Source: an uncultured Bacilli bacterium
GTDB taxonomy: Bacteria; Bacillota_I; Bacilli_A; RF39; UBA660
Length of the DNA: 64,000 nt
Direction of reading: 5' to 3'
Assembly (NCBI GenBank): GCA_934101425.1
Contig: CAKOQQ010000005.1
Coordinates: 1-64,000, forward strand
In this document: piece by piece, positions 7,124 to 15,443 of the stretch
Layout: every line of letters begins with the position of its first letter
Position numbering within the stretch: the stretch's first letter is position 1
The notes under the pieces: generated by a model
What the model was told of the DNA's origin: nothing
The model's database searches: none
Seen by the model: only the letters and a program-made list of their open reading frames with translations
Translations under genes and position numbers: made by a program

Positions 7124-8839
7124 ATGACTTTTAAAAACAAATTAAATGAGTATTTAAATAAAATTAATTGTTCTTCAAAAGAATTATCTATAAAATCAAA
7201 TGTTTCTGAATCGGTTATAAGTAGATATAGAAATGGTGATAGAACGCCTAAGATAGATAGTAAACAATTAAAAGATATTGCAGCTGCTATAGAGTGTATT
7301 ATAAAGGAGAAAAATATAGAAGAATATTTAAATACTAATATACTTTTTGAACTTTCTAACACAATTAAAGAAATAGATACTTTTAATTATGATAATTTTA
7401 GTAATAATTTAAATGAGCTTATTACTACACTTAAGATTAATATTAATGAAATGTCTAAATATATTAAGTTTGACTCATCACATATATCAAGAATTAAAAA
7501 TGGAAAAACCAAGCCATCTGACCCTATTATTTTTGCAAATAGAATATGTGATTATATTACATCTAAATATAATTCTTTAGAATACTATAAAACTTTATCA
7601 TTATTACTTGATAAAGATGTAAATGAAAATAACTTTTACGATTTAATATATAATTATTTAACTAATGATACAAATAATAATAATAAAAATTATATAGGTG
7701 ATTTTTTAAATAATTTAAATAATTTTAACTTAAATGATTATATTAAAACTATTAAATTTGATGAATTAAAAGTACCTAATATTCCATTTTATAAAGCTAA
7801 AACTAAAAACTATTATGGGCTTGAAGAAATGAAAAATGCTGAAATAGACTTTTTTAAAGCAACTGTTTTAACAAAAAATAATGAAGATATATTTATGTGT
7901 TCTGATATGCCTATGGAAGATATGGCTAAAGATATAGAATTTGGTAAAAAATGGATGTTTGGAGTAGCTATGTGTTTAAAGAAAGGATTACATTTAAATA
8001 TTATTCATAATTTAGATAGACCATTTAATGAAATGATGCTAGGTCTTGAAAGTTGGATACCTATTTATATGACTGGACAAATATCTCCATATTATTTAAA
8101 AGAAACTAAAAATTCTATATATGGTCACTTAAATTATACTTCAGGTAAATATATATTATATGGCGAATGTATTAAAGATCATCATGATAAAGGAAAATAC
8201 TATCTAACAAGTGATAATAAAGAAGTTAAATACTACAAAGAAAAAGCTAGTTATATACTAAAAAAAGCTAACTCGCTTATGGATATTTATACAGAAAAAG
8301 ATAAAAACTCATTTAAAACATTTTTATTAAATGATACAAGTATCAAAACTAATAGAAAAAGAATACTTAGTTCACTACCATTATTTACAATGAATGATGA
8401 ACTATTAAATAAAATACTTATAAGAAATAATTTATCTAATGAAGAAATTGTTAATATTAAAAACTATAAAAAAGATGAAGAAAATAATATAAAAGAAATA
8501 TTAAAAAATAATATAATAACAGATACTATATATGATTATAGTGATTCATTTGATGATAATTTATCATTATCTTTGGAAAATATATTTTTAAACAAAAAAA
8601 TAACTTATACATATAAAGAATATATAGAGCACTTAAATAATACTAAAAATTATAAAAATAAAAATTATCATTTAATTACAACAAAAGAAGAAACATTTTC
8701 TAATATATCTATAACTATATTAGAAAATGACTATGTTATTATATCTAAAATATCTAATCCTGTTATTCACTTTGTTATCAAGCATCCTAAATTAGTATCT
8801 GCTATTTCTAATTTCAAACCATTGATAAAAGAAAACTAA
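7124..8839 (+). CDS. large double-HTH XRE-type regulator with unknown C-terminal sensor region
   Basis: The 571-aa protein has two XRE-like helix-turn-helix units: residues about 5-60 (SKELSIKSNVSESVISRYRNG) and about 90-140 (NEMSKYIKFDSSHISRIKNG). The central region holds EIDFFKATVLTKNNEDIFM and LHLNIIHNLDRPFNEMMLGL segments, which look like a conserved ligand or phospholipase-D-like regulator module, but I cannot name it. The C-terminal part is Asn/Lys-rich. The gene diverges from the lipoprotein/wall-protein pair, which is the usual place for a regulator of those genes. There is no membrane segment, so it acts in the cytoplasm. Confidence 0.75.
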   Translation: MTFKNKLNEYLNKINCSSKELSIKSNVSESVISRYRNGDRTPKIDSKQLKDIAAAIECIIKEKNIEEYLNTNILFELSNTIKEIDTFNYDNFSNNLNELITTLKININEMSKYIKFDSSHISRIKNGKTKPSDPIIFANRICDYITSKYNSLEYYKTLSLLLDKDVNENNFYDLIYNYLTNDTNNNNKNYIGDFLNNLNNFNLNDYIKTIKFDELKVPNIPFYKAKTKNYYGLEEMKNAEIDFFKATVLTKNNEDIFMCSDMPMEDMAKDIEFGKKWMFGVAMCLKKGLHLNIIHNLDRPFNEMMLGLESWIPIYMTGQISPYYLKETKNSIYGHLNYTSGKYILYGECIKDHHDKGKYYLTSDNKEVKYYKEKASYILKKANSLMDIYTEKDKNSFKTFLLNDTSIKTNRKRILSSLPLFTMNDELLNKILIRNNLSNEEIVNIKNYKKDEENNIKEILKNNIITDTIYDYSDSFDDNLSLSLENIFLNKKITYTYKEYIEHLNNTKNYKNKNYHLITTKEETFSNISITILENDYVIISKISNPVIHFVIKHPKLVSAISNFKPLIKEN

Positions 8840-8842
8840 TAA

Positions 8843-8871
8843 AAAAGCATTATATAAAATATAATGCTTTT
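8843..8871. terminator. bidirectional terminator between convergent genes
   Basis: A perfect 12-bp stem (AAAAGCATTATA / TATAATGCTTTT) with a 5-nt loop, flanked by A- and T-runs, lies between the convergent genes ending at 8839 and 8902. Confidence 0.85.
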
Positions 8872-8901
8872 CTTTTTCATACATACACCTTCATAAAAAA
8901 A

Positions 8902-9549
8902 TTATAATTCTTTTTCTATAATATATTTAATGTCTTCTATCGATTTAGAAATATTTGATCTACCATTACCTACTGGATAATATACTGAATAAAATGTATA
9001 ATCTTTACTATTTATTTTTCTTATAAATTTCTTTTTTCTTACCATAGACATTTTTATATTTTCATTAAGAACTATTTTGCTTACTTGAGAACCAAATAAT
9101 ATTATTACTTTAGGATCTATTATTTCTATTTCCTTTAATAATAAATTTAAATATTCACTATATACTTTGTCTTTAATTGGACTTGCACCTTCTTTGGTAC
9201 ATTTGCCCAAATTGGTAATAAAATATTTATGTTTTTCTACACATCTATATACTTCTTCTGCAAATTCATAATTCCAATCACTTGGTTTATATTTTTTTAT
9301 TTTATCATATATTTTTTTATCTAAAATATTAATACTATAAAATAAATCCCATATATTTTTAGTACCAATCCACGGAGACTTTATACCCCTCCAATTTTTA
9401 TTTGAAGCGATATTTTTACCAGTTGGATTCATAAATATAAAACATATACGAGGATTATTTTTACATCCACCATTATAAATAGCATCTAAATTTTTATCAC
9501 CATATTTAAGTTGTAATTCATCATAATACTTATTTAATTCTTCTAACAT
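8902..9549 (-). CDS. uracil-DNA glycosylase superfamily protein
   Basis: The 215-aa product (start MLEELNKYYDEL) matches the UDG superfamily: an IFMNPTGKN active-site-like segment near the N terminus, IDPKVIILFGSQV in the core and YYPVGNGRSN as the C-terminal motif. Family members remove uracil or other damaged bases from DNA; this one is divergent and its substrate cannot be fixed. The start at 9549 follows a TATAAT (9556-9561) by only 6 nt, so the mRNA is probably leaderless. Confidence 0.7.
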   Translation of the reverse strand: MLEELNKYYDELQLKYGDKNLDAIYNGGCKNNPRICFIFMNPTGKNIASNKNWRGIKSPWIGTKNIWDLFYSINILDKKIYDKIKKYKPSDWNYEFAEEVYRCVEKHKYFITNLGKCTKEGASPIKDKVYSEYLNLLLKEIEIIDPKVIILFGSQVSKIVLNENIKMSMVRKKKFIRKINSKDYTFYSVYYPVGNGRSNISKSIEDIKYIIEKEL

Positions 9550-9555
9550 AGTTTC

Positions 9556-9584
9556 ATTATAACATAAAAAATACACTATACAAA
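9556..9584 (-). promoter_or_regulatory. promoter of the UDG-like gene, predicted leaderless
   Basis: Minus strand TTGTAT, 16-nt spacer, TATAAT (9556-9561), then GAAACT and the ATG at 9549. The predicted start of transcription coincides with the start codon and there is no ribosome site. Confidence 0.55.
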
Positions 9585-9593
9585 GTGTATTTT
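9568..9593 (-). terminator. terminator after the symporter gene
   Basis: Stem AAAATACACT / AGTGTATTTT with a 6-nt loop, overlapping the stop codon at 9592. It also overlaps the promoter of the UDG-like gene. Confidence 0.75.
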
Positions 9594-10794
9594 ATTTTAA
9601 CCAATTTTTACCATCTATGATTCTTGTTACTACCATAGAACTTGTTGTATCTCCTACTACATTAAGCATTGTAGCTGGTGGATCAATTAACCATCCTATA
9701 GTAGCTATTATAGGAAATGCTGATGCTGGGAAACCATATAAACTAACTATAAGCATTTCACCTATTAGTCCACCACCAGGTATACCAGACATAACTACAG
9801 ATGACATAATAGCTATTAGTATAGCAATTAAAATAGTGCTTAATCCACTAAAATCATAATTAAAAATACTAAATAAGAACACTATTTTTAATATTGAACC
9901 CATACTAGATCCATCCATATGCATCGTAGTACCTATTGGAAGTGTTACTTCTCTAATATCTTTAGGTACACCCATTTTTTCAGTTACTTCTAAATTAGAT
10001 GGTAGTGATGCTAATGATGACTGAGTTGCCAGTGATGTAAGTGTTACTTCCATTTGATTGCGATAAAAACTTCTAATTCCTTTTTTACCACCAGCAATAT
10101 AAGCATAAATAGTATAAAAAACAAAGAAGAATACTATAGTAGCTAAATAATAAATTATCATAGCTTTAGCATAACTACCAAGTAATTCACTACCATAAGA
10201 ACTAGTTAATGATGCAAAATAACTAAATAAACCTATAGGAGCATAATACATTATTATTTTAACTATTTTCATGTTTATGTTTGAAGCTTCATCTAAGAAC
10301 TTTTTAACAGTATTTGATTTTGTTAAGCTAGTTGCAATACCAAATAGTATAGAAAATACTATAAGTGGTAGCATATTACTTCTTGATAATATTAAATTAA
10401 AATCAGTTACAGTAAGTGCTTTTACTATTTGATCTGATAAATTAACGGTTTCACTAGTACCAGATTCTAAACTAATAGATGCATTTACAGGATTAAATAT
10501 ATAAGTTACAACTATCATATATATAGCAGCTACAGCACTCATTATAAAGAATACGAAAAATACTGTATATAAAATTTTACCTAATCTTTTTAGGTTGATC
10601 ATATTAGCGATTGATGACGATATTGTAAAAAAGACTAGTGGCACTACTACTGTATACATCATATTTAAAAATATTTCACCAAATGGTTTTAAATAAACGA
10701 CACTACTTTTAAAGAATAATCCAACTAAACTACCTAATATTACTGATGATAATAGTAACAAAGGAAATTTATATGAATTTATAAATTTTTTCAT
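9592..10794 (-). CDS. dicarboxylate/amino-acid:cation symporter (DAACS family)
   Basis: The 400-aa membrane protein shows the Na+/H+:glutamate symporter (GltP/SstT/DctA) layout: about eight transmembrane helices, re-entrant hairpin 1 with TQSSLASLP, the HMDGSSM motif in place of NMDGTA, hairpin 2 with SGIPGGGLIG and the NVVGDTTSSMVV motif of helix 8. It should import an acidic amino acid or a C4-dicarboxylate with Na+ or H+. The substituted substrate-site motifs make the exact substrate uncertain. It is a single-gene unit with a terminator at 9568-9593. Confidence 0.9.
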   Translation of the reverse strand: MKKFINSYKFPLLLLSSVILGSLVGLFFKSSVVYLKPFGEIFLNMMYTVVVPLVFFTISSSIANMINLKRLGKILYTVFFVFFIMSAVAAIYMIVVTYIFNPVNASISLESGTSETVNLSDQIVKALTVTDFNLILSRSNMLPLIVFSILFGIATSLTKSNTVKKFLDEASNINMKIVKIIMYYAPIGLFSYFASLTSSYGSELLGSYAKAMIIYYLATIVFFFVFYTIYAYIAGGKKGIRSFYRNQMEVTLTSLATQSSLASLPSNLEVTEKMGVPKDIREVTLPIGTTMHMDGSSMGSILKIVFLFSIFNYDFSGLSTILIAILIAIMSSVVMSGIPGGGLIGEMLIVSLYGFPASAFPIIATIGWLIDPPATMLNVVGDTTSSMVVTRIIDGKNWLK

Positions 10795-10814
10795 AAATCC
10801 TCCTTAGAATATAA

Positions 10815-10845
10815 AAAATATAGAGTTTTATATTCTCTATATTTT
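10815..10845 (-). terminator. terminator of the redox operon
   Basis: Stem AAAATATAGAG / CTCTATATTTT (11 bp) with a 9-nt loop, T-run on the minus strand, 6 nt beyond the stop at 10851. Confidence 0.8.
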
Positions 10846-10850
10846 ATGCA

Positions 10851-12440
10851 TTAAAAGTTAAACATTAACCATTCATATTTAAATATTAGTAAAATTCCTA
10901 TAAGAACCATAAGTATTCCACCAACTAAATGGGATAATTTATTATATTTAGTTGATATACCTGTTACTTCTAGTGTCACCATTGAAACAATAAATACTAC
11001 TAAATCATCAATCATATACATAAGGATATATACCAATAAATATATTATTTTAGTAACTCCTGTTATATTATTAAGTTCTAATATTGATACAAATATTGTA
11101 GGGAATCCTGTAGTACACATAATTTCAACTAAATTAACACTTACGGCTAAAACTATAACTCCTATAAGTGCTAAAAAGATATTTTTTTCACTAGTAAATT
11201 TTCTTATTTTAGTCATTATTTTTTTCTTTTCGGTATTACTTGTAGTACTGCATCCATCTTTTGGTTCTGTATAGTATTTATATAGGTTATATAACCCTCC
11301 TATAATACCTACTACTCCTATTAAATATCTTATTATTTTTACAGTCATGTATCCTACTATTACATCTAAGAAGAATACTGCAAAGAAATAAAATATTGAT
11401 GATGCAAATAAAAATGTATACCCTAGTATCCACATTCTTCTCTTATCTTCCATATTGAATAACATACCGATTAAGAAAATAAGTACCCACATAGCACAAG
11501 GATTAAATCCATCTATAAATCCAAGTATTATAGTCATTGTTATAATTGATGCATTTTTTACATTAATTTTTCCTAAAAAAGGTATATCTTCAGTATTTTC
11601 ATCAACAACTAATGCTTCATCTAAATCATAATCTGGATTTAAAACTTTTATATATTTAATTATAGAAGATTCTATCTTTTTACCGATAGTATCACTATAT
11701 CCACTAAAATAATCTTCACCTATAACTGTAAAAGGTACTCCTTTACTAGTTACATTTAAATTATTTTTTACCGTTTGCATAAATTCAGCATTATCATTAT
11801 TATGCCATGTTTCATACAATTCTATAGTTAGATAATCACTATATCTTTTTTGTAAGTCATCTAATAGTTTTCTCTCATCTTCACAGTGTGGACATTCCTT
11901 ACCATAAAATAAGTATAAAGTTAGTTTATCATTATTACCTTTTACCACATCTTTATATTTAAGATTATTAAAAATATTATAAGTAGAACTAATAGAATCA
12001 TTTAAAGTTTTCTTTAATTCTAATTTTGTGTTATTAGTTGAACCAGTAAAATAATTTTCTCCAATAACGATAAGTGGTATTTCATAATTTTCTTCTTCTA
12101 TCTTAAAATGTTTAGCTACATCCATATAAATATCAGAATTTTTTTCATTATCCCAAACTTCATATCTTTTTATTTCAACATATTCTTTAAAATCTTTAGT
12201 TATTTCTTCAATATAACTATCCATTTCTTCACATTTTTTACAACCATTACCATAAAAAACATACATTATAATTTTTTTACTATGATAATTAGTAATATCA
12301 CCAATAGCATTTTTATATAAATTGCTTTCTGGATCTGCTATTTCCGTTTCTTTTTTGTTTGTTTTATTTAATATAATTACCCCTGTTAATGAAAATATAA
12401 TTATTAGTATTAAAATACCATAAAATATTTTATTTTTCAT
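10851..12440 (-). CDS. tandem thioredoxin-CcdA fusion (DsbD-like thiol-disulfide transporter)
   Basis: The 529-aa protein has an N-terminal membrane anchor (about 5-25), then two extracellular thioredoxin-like domains with C67-KK-C70 (FYGNGCKKC) and C183-PH-C186 (FYGKECPHC), then a six-helix CcdA/DsbD membrane domain (about 295-525) with the paired cysteines C315 (GFNPCAMWVL) and C442 (EIMCTTGFP). CcdA proteins carry electrons from cytoplasmic thioredoxin across the membrane. Here two receiver domains are built in at the N terminus, the reverse of E. coli DsbD where the thioredoxin domain is C-terminal. It overlaps the small thioredoxin gene by 11 nt, which suggests that small protein as its cytoplasmic electron donor. 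Confidence 0.9.
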   Translation of the reverse strand: MKNKIFYGILILIIIFSLTGVIILNKTNKKETEIADPESNLYKNAIGDITNYHSKKIIMYVFYGNGCKKCEEMDSYIEEITKDFKEYVEIKRYEVWDNEKNSDIYMDVAKHFKIEEENYEIPLIVIGENYFTGSTNNTKLELKKTLNDSISSTYNIFNNLKYKDVVKGNNDKLTLYLFYGKECPHCEDERKLLDDLQKRYSDYLTIELYETWHNNDNAEFMQTVKNNLNVTSKGVPFTVIGEDYFSGYSDTIGKKIESSIIKYIKVLNPDYDLDEALVVDENTEDIPFLGKINVKNASIITMTIILGFIDGFNPCAMWVLIFLIGMLFNMEDKRRMWILGYTFLFASSIFYFFAVFFLDVIVGYMTVKIIRYLIGVVGIIGGLYNLYKYYTEPKDGCSTTSNTEKKKIMTKIRKFTSEKNIFLALIGVIVLAVSVNLVEIMCTTGFPTIFVSILELNNITGVTKIIYLLVYILMYMIDDLVVFIVSMVTLEVTGISTKYNKLSHLVGGILMVLIGILLIFKYEWLMFNF

Positions 12441-12678
12441 TTAATACTTCCTTAATCATATCAATAATTTCATTTTTATTTCTTTCACCAACAAGTCTTT
12501 TACCATTTGGAAATATAAGTACTGGAAGTACATCTCCAACATTATAACTTTCTATATCATCCATATCATAATCTTTATCTATTACTTCTATATCATATTC
12601 TTTTTTTACCTCTTTTAGTGCCTTATTTACAATTAAGCATCCTGGACACCATAACGCCCCTATTTTAATTATTTTCAT
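12430..12678 (-). CDS. small thioredoxin-like protein
   Basis: The 82-aa protein carries a WCPGC redox motif at residues 10-14 and the cis-proline region VLPVLIFPNGKRL, in a mini-thioredoxin/glutaredoxin size. It is cytoplasmic (no signal). It is embedded between a cysteine desulfurase gene (4-nt overlap) and the CcdA fusion gene (11-nt overlap). The context suggests it donates electrons to the CcdA protein or handles desulfurase persulfide. Confidence 0.85.
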   Translation of the reverse strand: MKIIKIGALWCPGCLIVNKALKEVKKEYDIEVIDKDYDMDDIESYNVGDVLPVLIFPNGKRLVGERNKNEIIDMIKEVLNEK

Positions 12679-13811
12679 TTTAATAATAACTCCTTATAAC
12701 ATTTATCAAACACTTTTAATGTTTCGTCTAATTCTTCTTTAGTAGTTTTATACGAAAGACTAATTCTAATACTTGATTTAGCTCTTTCTTCATCCATAGT
12801 AAGTGCATATACCGCTTTTGATAATAGTTTTTCACTAGAACATGCTGTTTGTGTAGAAATATATATTTCGTACTTTTCTAAAGCATGAAGCATAGTTTCT
12901 GGTTTTACTCCAATTATACTTAAATTTAAAATATGTGGTATACATTTTGAATTGCTATTTATATATACATTATCATATTTGCTTAAATTTTCTTTTAAAT
13001 AATTATTTAACTCTGTTACATAATTATATTTACTATCAATATCTTCATATGCTAATCGAAGAGCTTTAGCAGTTGATACAATAAGGGGAAGTGCTGGTGT
13101 ACCACTTCTAAAAATAGTAGTACTCTTTCCACCATGAATTAATGGTTCTAACATTATTTTATCTTTTTTTATTAAAACGCCAATACCTTTAATTCCAAAA
13201 AATTTATGAGCTGAAAAACTAGCTAAATCAACATTACTTAAATCAATATTAATTTTACCTATTGCTTGAGTAGCGTCTACATGAAAGAATGCATTACTAT
13301 TTTCTTTTACCACTTTGCCAATTTCTTCTATTTGTTCTCTTATACCAATTTCGCTATTTACAGCACAAATACTAACTAAAATAGTATCTTTTCTAAGTAA
13401 ACTTTTTAAATTATCTAAATCAACTGTACCATCAGCATTTGTTTTAACAAAATCACATTCAAAACCCATTTTTTCTAAATATCCGATAGGCCCATATATT
13501 GATGAATGTTCGAATTCAGTAGTAATTATATGTTTACCTCTATTTTGATATTTAAGAGATATTCCTTTTAACGCTAAATTATTTGATTCAGATGAACCTG
13601 ATGTATAAATTATTTCATCCGGTTTTACTTTTAATATATCAGCAATTTGTTTAGTAGCTTTATCTATTAAATTATGAGCATCTACACCTAATTTATGTAA
13701 TGAATTAGGATTACCAATGAAATCAGTTGATGCTTTAACAAATGTATCTAATACTTCTTTACTTGTTTTTGTAGTTGCAGAATAGTCTAAATATATCACA
13801 TTATCACTCAT
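12675..13811 (-). CDS. cysteine desulfurase (NifS/IscS family)
   Basis: The 378-aa PLP enzyme has the family motifs: YLDYSATTKTS at the N terminus, HVDATQAIGK, the PLP-binding SFSAHKFFGIKGIG and the active-site loop STQTACSSEKL with the persulfide cysteine. It takes sulfur from L-cysteine for Fe-S clusters or tRNA thiolation. No IscU or MnmA gene is adjacent; instead it is translationally coupled (ATGA overlap) to a mini-thioredoxin and a CcdA fusion. The ATG lies about 6-7 nt after the expected transcription start, so its mRNA is nearly leaderless. Confidence 0.93.
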   Translation of the reverse strand: MSDNVIYLDYSATTKTSKEVLDTFVKASTDFIGNPNSLHKLGVDAHNLIDKATKQIADILKVKPDEIIYTSGSSESNNLALKGISLKYQNRGKHIITTEFEHSSIYGPIGYLEKMGFECDFVKTNADGTVDLDNLKSLLRKDTILVSICAVNSEIGIREQIEEIGKVVKENSNAFFHVDATQAIGKINIDLSNVDLASFSAHKFFGIKGIGVLIKKDKIMLEPLIHGGKSTTIFRSGTPALPLIVSTAKALRLAYEDIDSKYNYVTELNNYLKENLSKYDNVYINSNSKCIPHILNLSIIGVKPETMLHALEKYEIYISTQTACSSEKLLSKAVYALTMDEERAKSSIRISLSYKTTKEELDETLKVFDKCYKELLLK

Positions 13812-13824
13812 TTCTAACTATTAA

Positions 13825-13836
13825 ATTATATCATAA
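13825..13836 (-). promoter_or_regulatory. extended -10 promoter of the desulfurase/redox operon
   Basis: TTATGATATAAT on the minus strand, ending 13 nt before the ATG at 13811, with no Shine-Dalgarno between. Same 12-mer as upstream of several other genes in the window. Confidence 0.65.
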
Positions 13837-13837
13837 T

Positions 13838-13862
13838 AAAAAAGTCTTTAAAAGACCTTTTT
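13838..13862 (-). terminator. terminator after dCMP deaminase
   Basis: AAAAAGGTCTTTTAAAGACTTTTTT on the minus strand forms an A/T-heavy hairpin around the GTCTTT/AAAGAC core, directly at the stop of the deaminase gene. Confidence 0.6.
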
Positions 13863-14355
13863 ATATACTTAAATCAATCTCATGCTTTTTTTGATACTCT
13901 TTATCAAGCATTCTATATTTAACACCGCAATTATCAAATAATCTTTTAGAAGCTATTACACTATCTGTGTCTTTATATTTATCAGATAAATATATTACTT
14001 CTTTAATACCAGATTGAATTATTTCTTTAGCACATTCATTACATGGAAATAAGTCTACATATATTTTAGCATTTTCAAGTTCTTTTCTACTTCCACGATA
14101 ATTTAAAACAGCATTTCTTTCAGCATGAACAACATATAAATATTTAGTATCTAATGGATTACCTTCTCTATCCCATGGAAATACATCATCATTAAATCCA
14201 TTTGGTGCACCATTATATCCTATTGATAATATTCTATTATCCTCACTTACTATGCAAGCTCCTACTTGAGTAGAAGGATCTTTACTTCTTTTAGCAGCTA
14301 GTTTAGCTACTGCCATAAAATATTCATCCCAACACATATAATCTTTTCTTTTCAT
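13861..14355 (-). CDS. deoxycytidylate (dCMP) deaminase, ComEB family
   Basis: The 164-aa protein is a zinc-dependent cytidine/deoxycytidylate deaminase: DPSTQVGACIV, the zinc ligand and catalytic Glu in HAERNAVLN, and PCNECAKEIIQSG with the two zinc cysteines. It converts dCMP to dUMP, the substrate for thymidylate synthase; a ThyX-like enzyme is encoded at 23983. It is the last gene of a three-gene run with the phosphatase and a small unknown gene (gaps of 1-2 nt). Confidence 0.93.
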   Translation of the reverse strand: MKRKDYMCWDEYFMAVAKLAAKRSKDPSTQVGACIVSEDNRILSIGYNGAPNGFNDDVFPWDREGNPLDTKYLYVVHAERNAVLNYRGSRKELENAKIYVDLFPCNECAKEIIQSGIKEVIYLSDKYKDTDSVIASKRLFDNCGVKYRMLDKEYQKKHEIDLSI

Positions 14356-14356
14356 A

Positions 14357-15007
14357 TTATTTATTTACACCTCCATATATATATTCTTCAGTACTAACAT
14401 TATTTTCTTTTGTAATTAATCTTACTGCACAGTTATTCATAAGTTTTTCACTATTAAACCATTCTGGAGCATAATGAAACCAATTAAGAATAATTGTTCT
14501 AATAGTAGTACCATGAGATACTACAAATAATACTTCTTCTGGATCTCTAAAAATAGTATCTATAAATTGTTTTGTTCTTAAAGCGACATCATAAGGACTT
14601 TCTCCTTGAGGAAGTATTGCATAAAACTTGCCATCATTTTGATAATAATTATCATATAATTGAAATTCATCAGGATATGTACTTTTTAATATATCAATTT
14701 CTTTATCACTAAATAATCCATATCTTTGTTCAATTAATGTGATATCTTCTTTAACATTTTTAATACCTAAATATTCATTTATTATACTAGCTGTTTCTCT
14801 AGTTCTTGTATAAGGGCTAACCCACATAACAGCTTTATTTAAATCAATATTATTTTCTTTTACATATTTTTTTAAAAATTTACCAGCATCATGAGCTTGA
14901 ACTTTGCCCTTTTCTGATAAATAGACTTTATGATCAGGTAATCTTAAACTATAATTTTCTTTAGTATTTTGAATTGATTCACCATGCCTAATTAAAAATA
15001 TCTTCAT
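14357..15007 (-). CDS. histidine phosphatase superfamily protein (phosphoglycerate mutase-like)
   Basis: The 216-aa protein starts MKIFLIRHGESIQN, the RHG motif of the histidine phosphatases, has SPYTRTRETA and the second catalytic His in VVSHGTTIRT. Length and motifs fit the small phosphatase/dPGM-like group; the substrate could be a phosphosugar, a nucleotide or a vitamin intermediate. It lies 1-2 nt from its neighbours, in one unit with dCMP deaminase. Confidence 0.85.
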   Translation of the reverse strand: MKIFLIRHGESIQNTKENYSLRLPDHKVYLSEKGKVQAHDAGKFLKKYVKENNIDLNKAVMWVSPYTRTRETASIINEYLGIKNVKEDITLIEQRYGLFSDKEIDILKSTYPDEFQLYDNYYQNDGKFYAILPQGESPYDVALRTKQFIDTIFRDPEEVLFVVSHGTTIRTIILNWFHYAPEWFNSEKLMNNCAVRLITKENNVSTEEYIYGGVNK

Positions 15008-15009
15008 AA

Positions 15010-15387
15010 CTACACCTTTTCACTATTTCTATTATCTATATTTGTTTTTCTTTCTTCAACTTTAAGTTCTGTTTTAAATTTATTAAGTTCACTAGATAAT
15101 TCTATACTAGATATACCTCTTACTTCTTTTATTCTTTTTATTACCTCTTCACTAGTTACACCATATAATCCACTTAAATATCTTATAAATAATTCTTCAT
15201 TAGTTTTTGGTGATAATTTATCATATAGATAAACAAATTTTTTTATTACGCTATATGGTAGTTTAATAGAATTTTTAACATATTCTAATTCACTACTATC
15301 CAATTCATTAATAGAGATATTACCAAACATTATAGCTTTTTCTAATTCGTATTTTCTCTCTAATGATAATTTTTTACTTCTTTTCAT
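15010..15387 (-). CDS. uncharacterised 125-aa helical protein
   Basis: The product (MKRSKKLSLERKYELEKAI...) is predicted mostly helical, highly charged, cytoplasmic, with no recognised motif. It is the first gene of the unit that continues with the histidine phosphatase and dCMP deaminase. The compact spacing and good reading frame support it as real; no function can be given. Confidence 0.65.
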   Translation of the reverse strand: MKRSKKLSLERKYELEKAIMFGNISINELDSSELEYVKNSIKLPYSVIKKFVYLYDKLSPKTNEELFIRYLSGLYGVTSEEVIKRIKEVRGISSIELSSELNKFKTELKVEERKTNIDNRNSEKV

Positions 15388-15417
15388 ATCATCACCATAT
15401 TATGATTATAGCATAAA

Positions 15418-15443
15418 AAAATAGATTTTAAAATCTATTTTTC
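15418..15443 (-). terminator. terminator after the InlB-repeat protein gene
   Basis: Hairpin AAAAATAGATTTTAAAATCTATTTTT overlapping the stop at 15435, with T-run on the minus strand. Confidence 0.7.
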
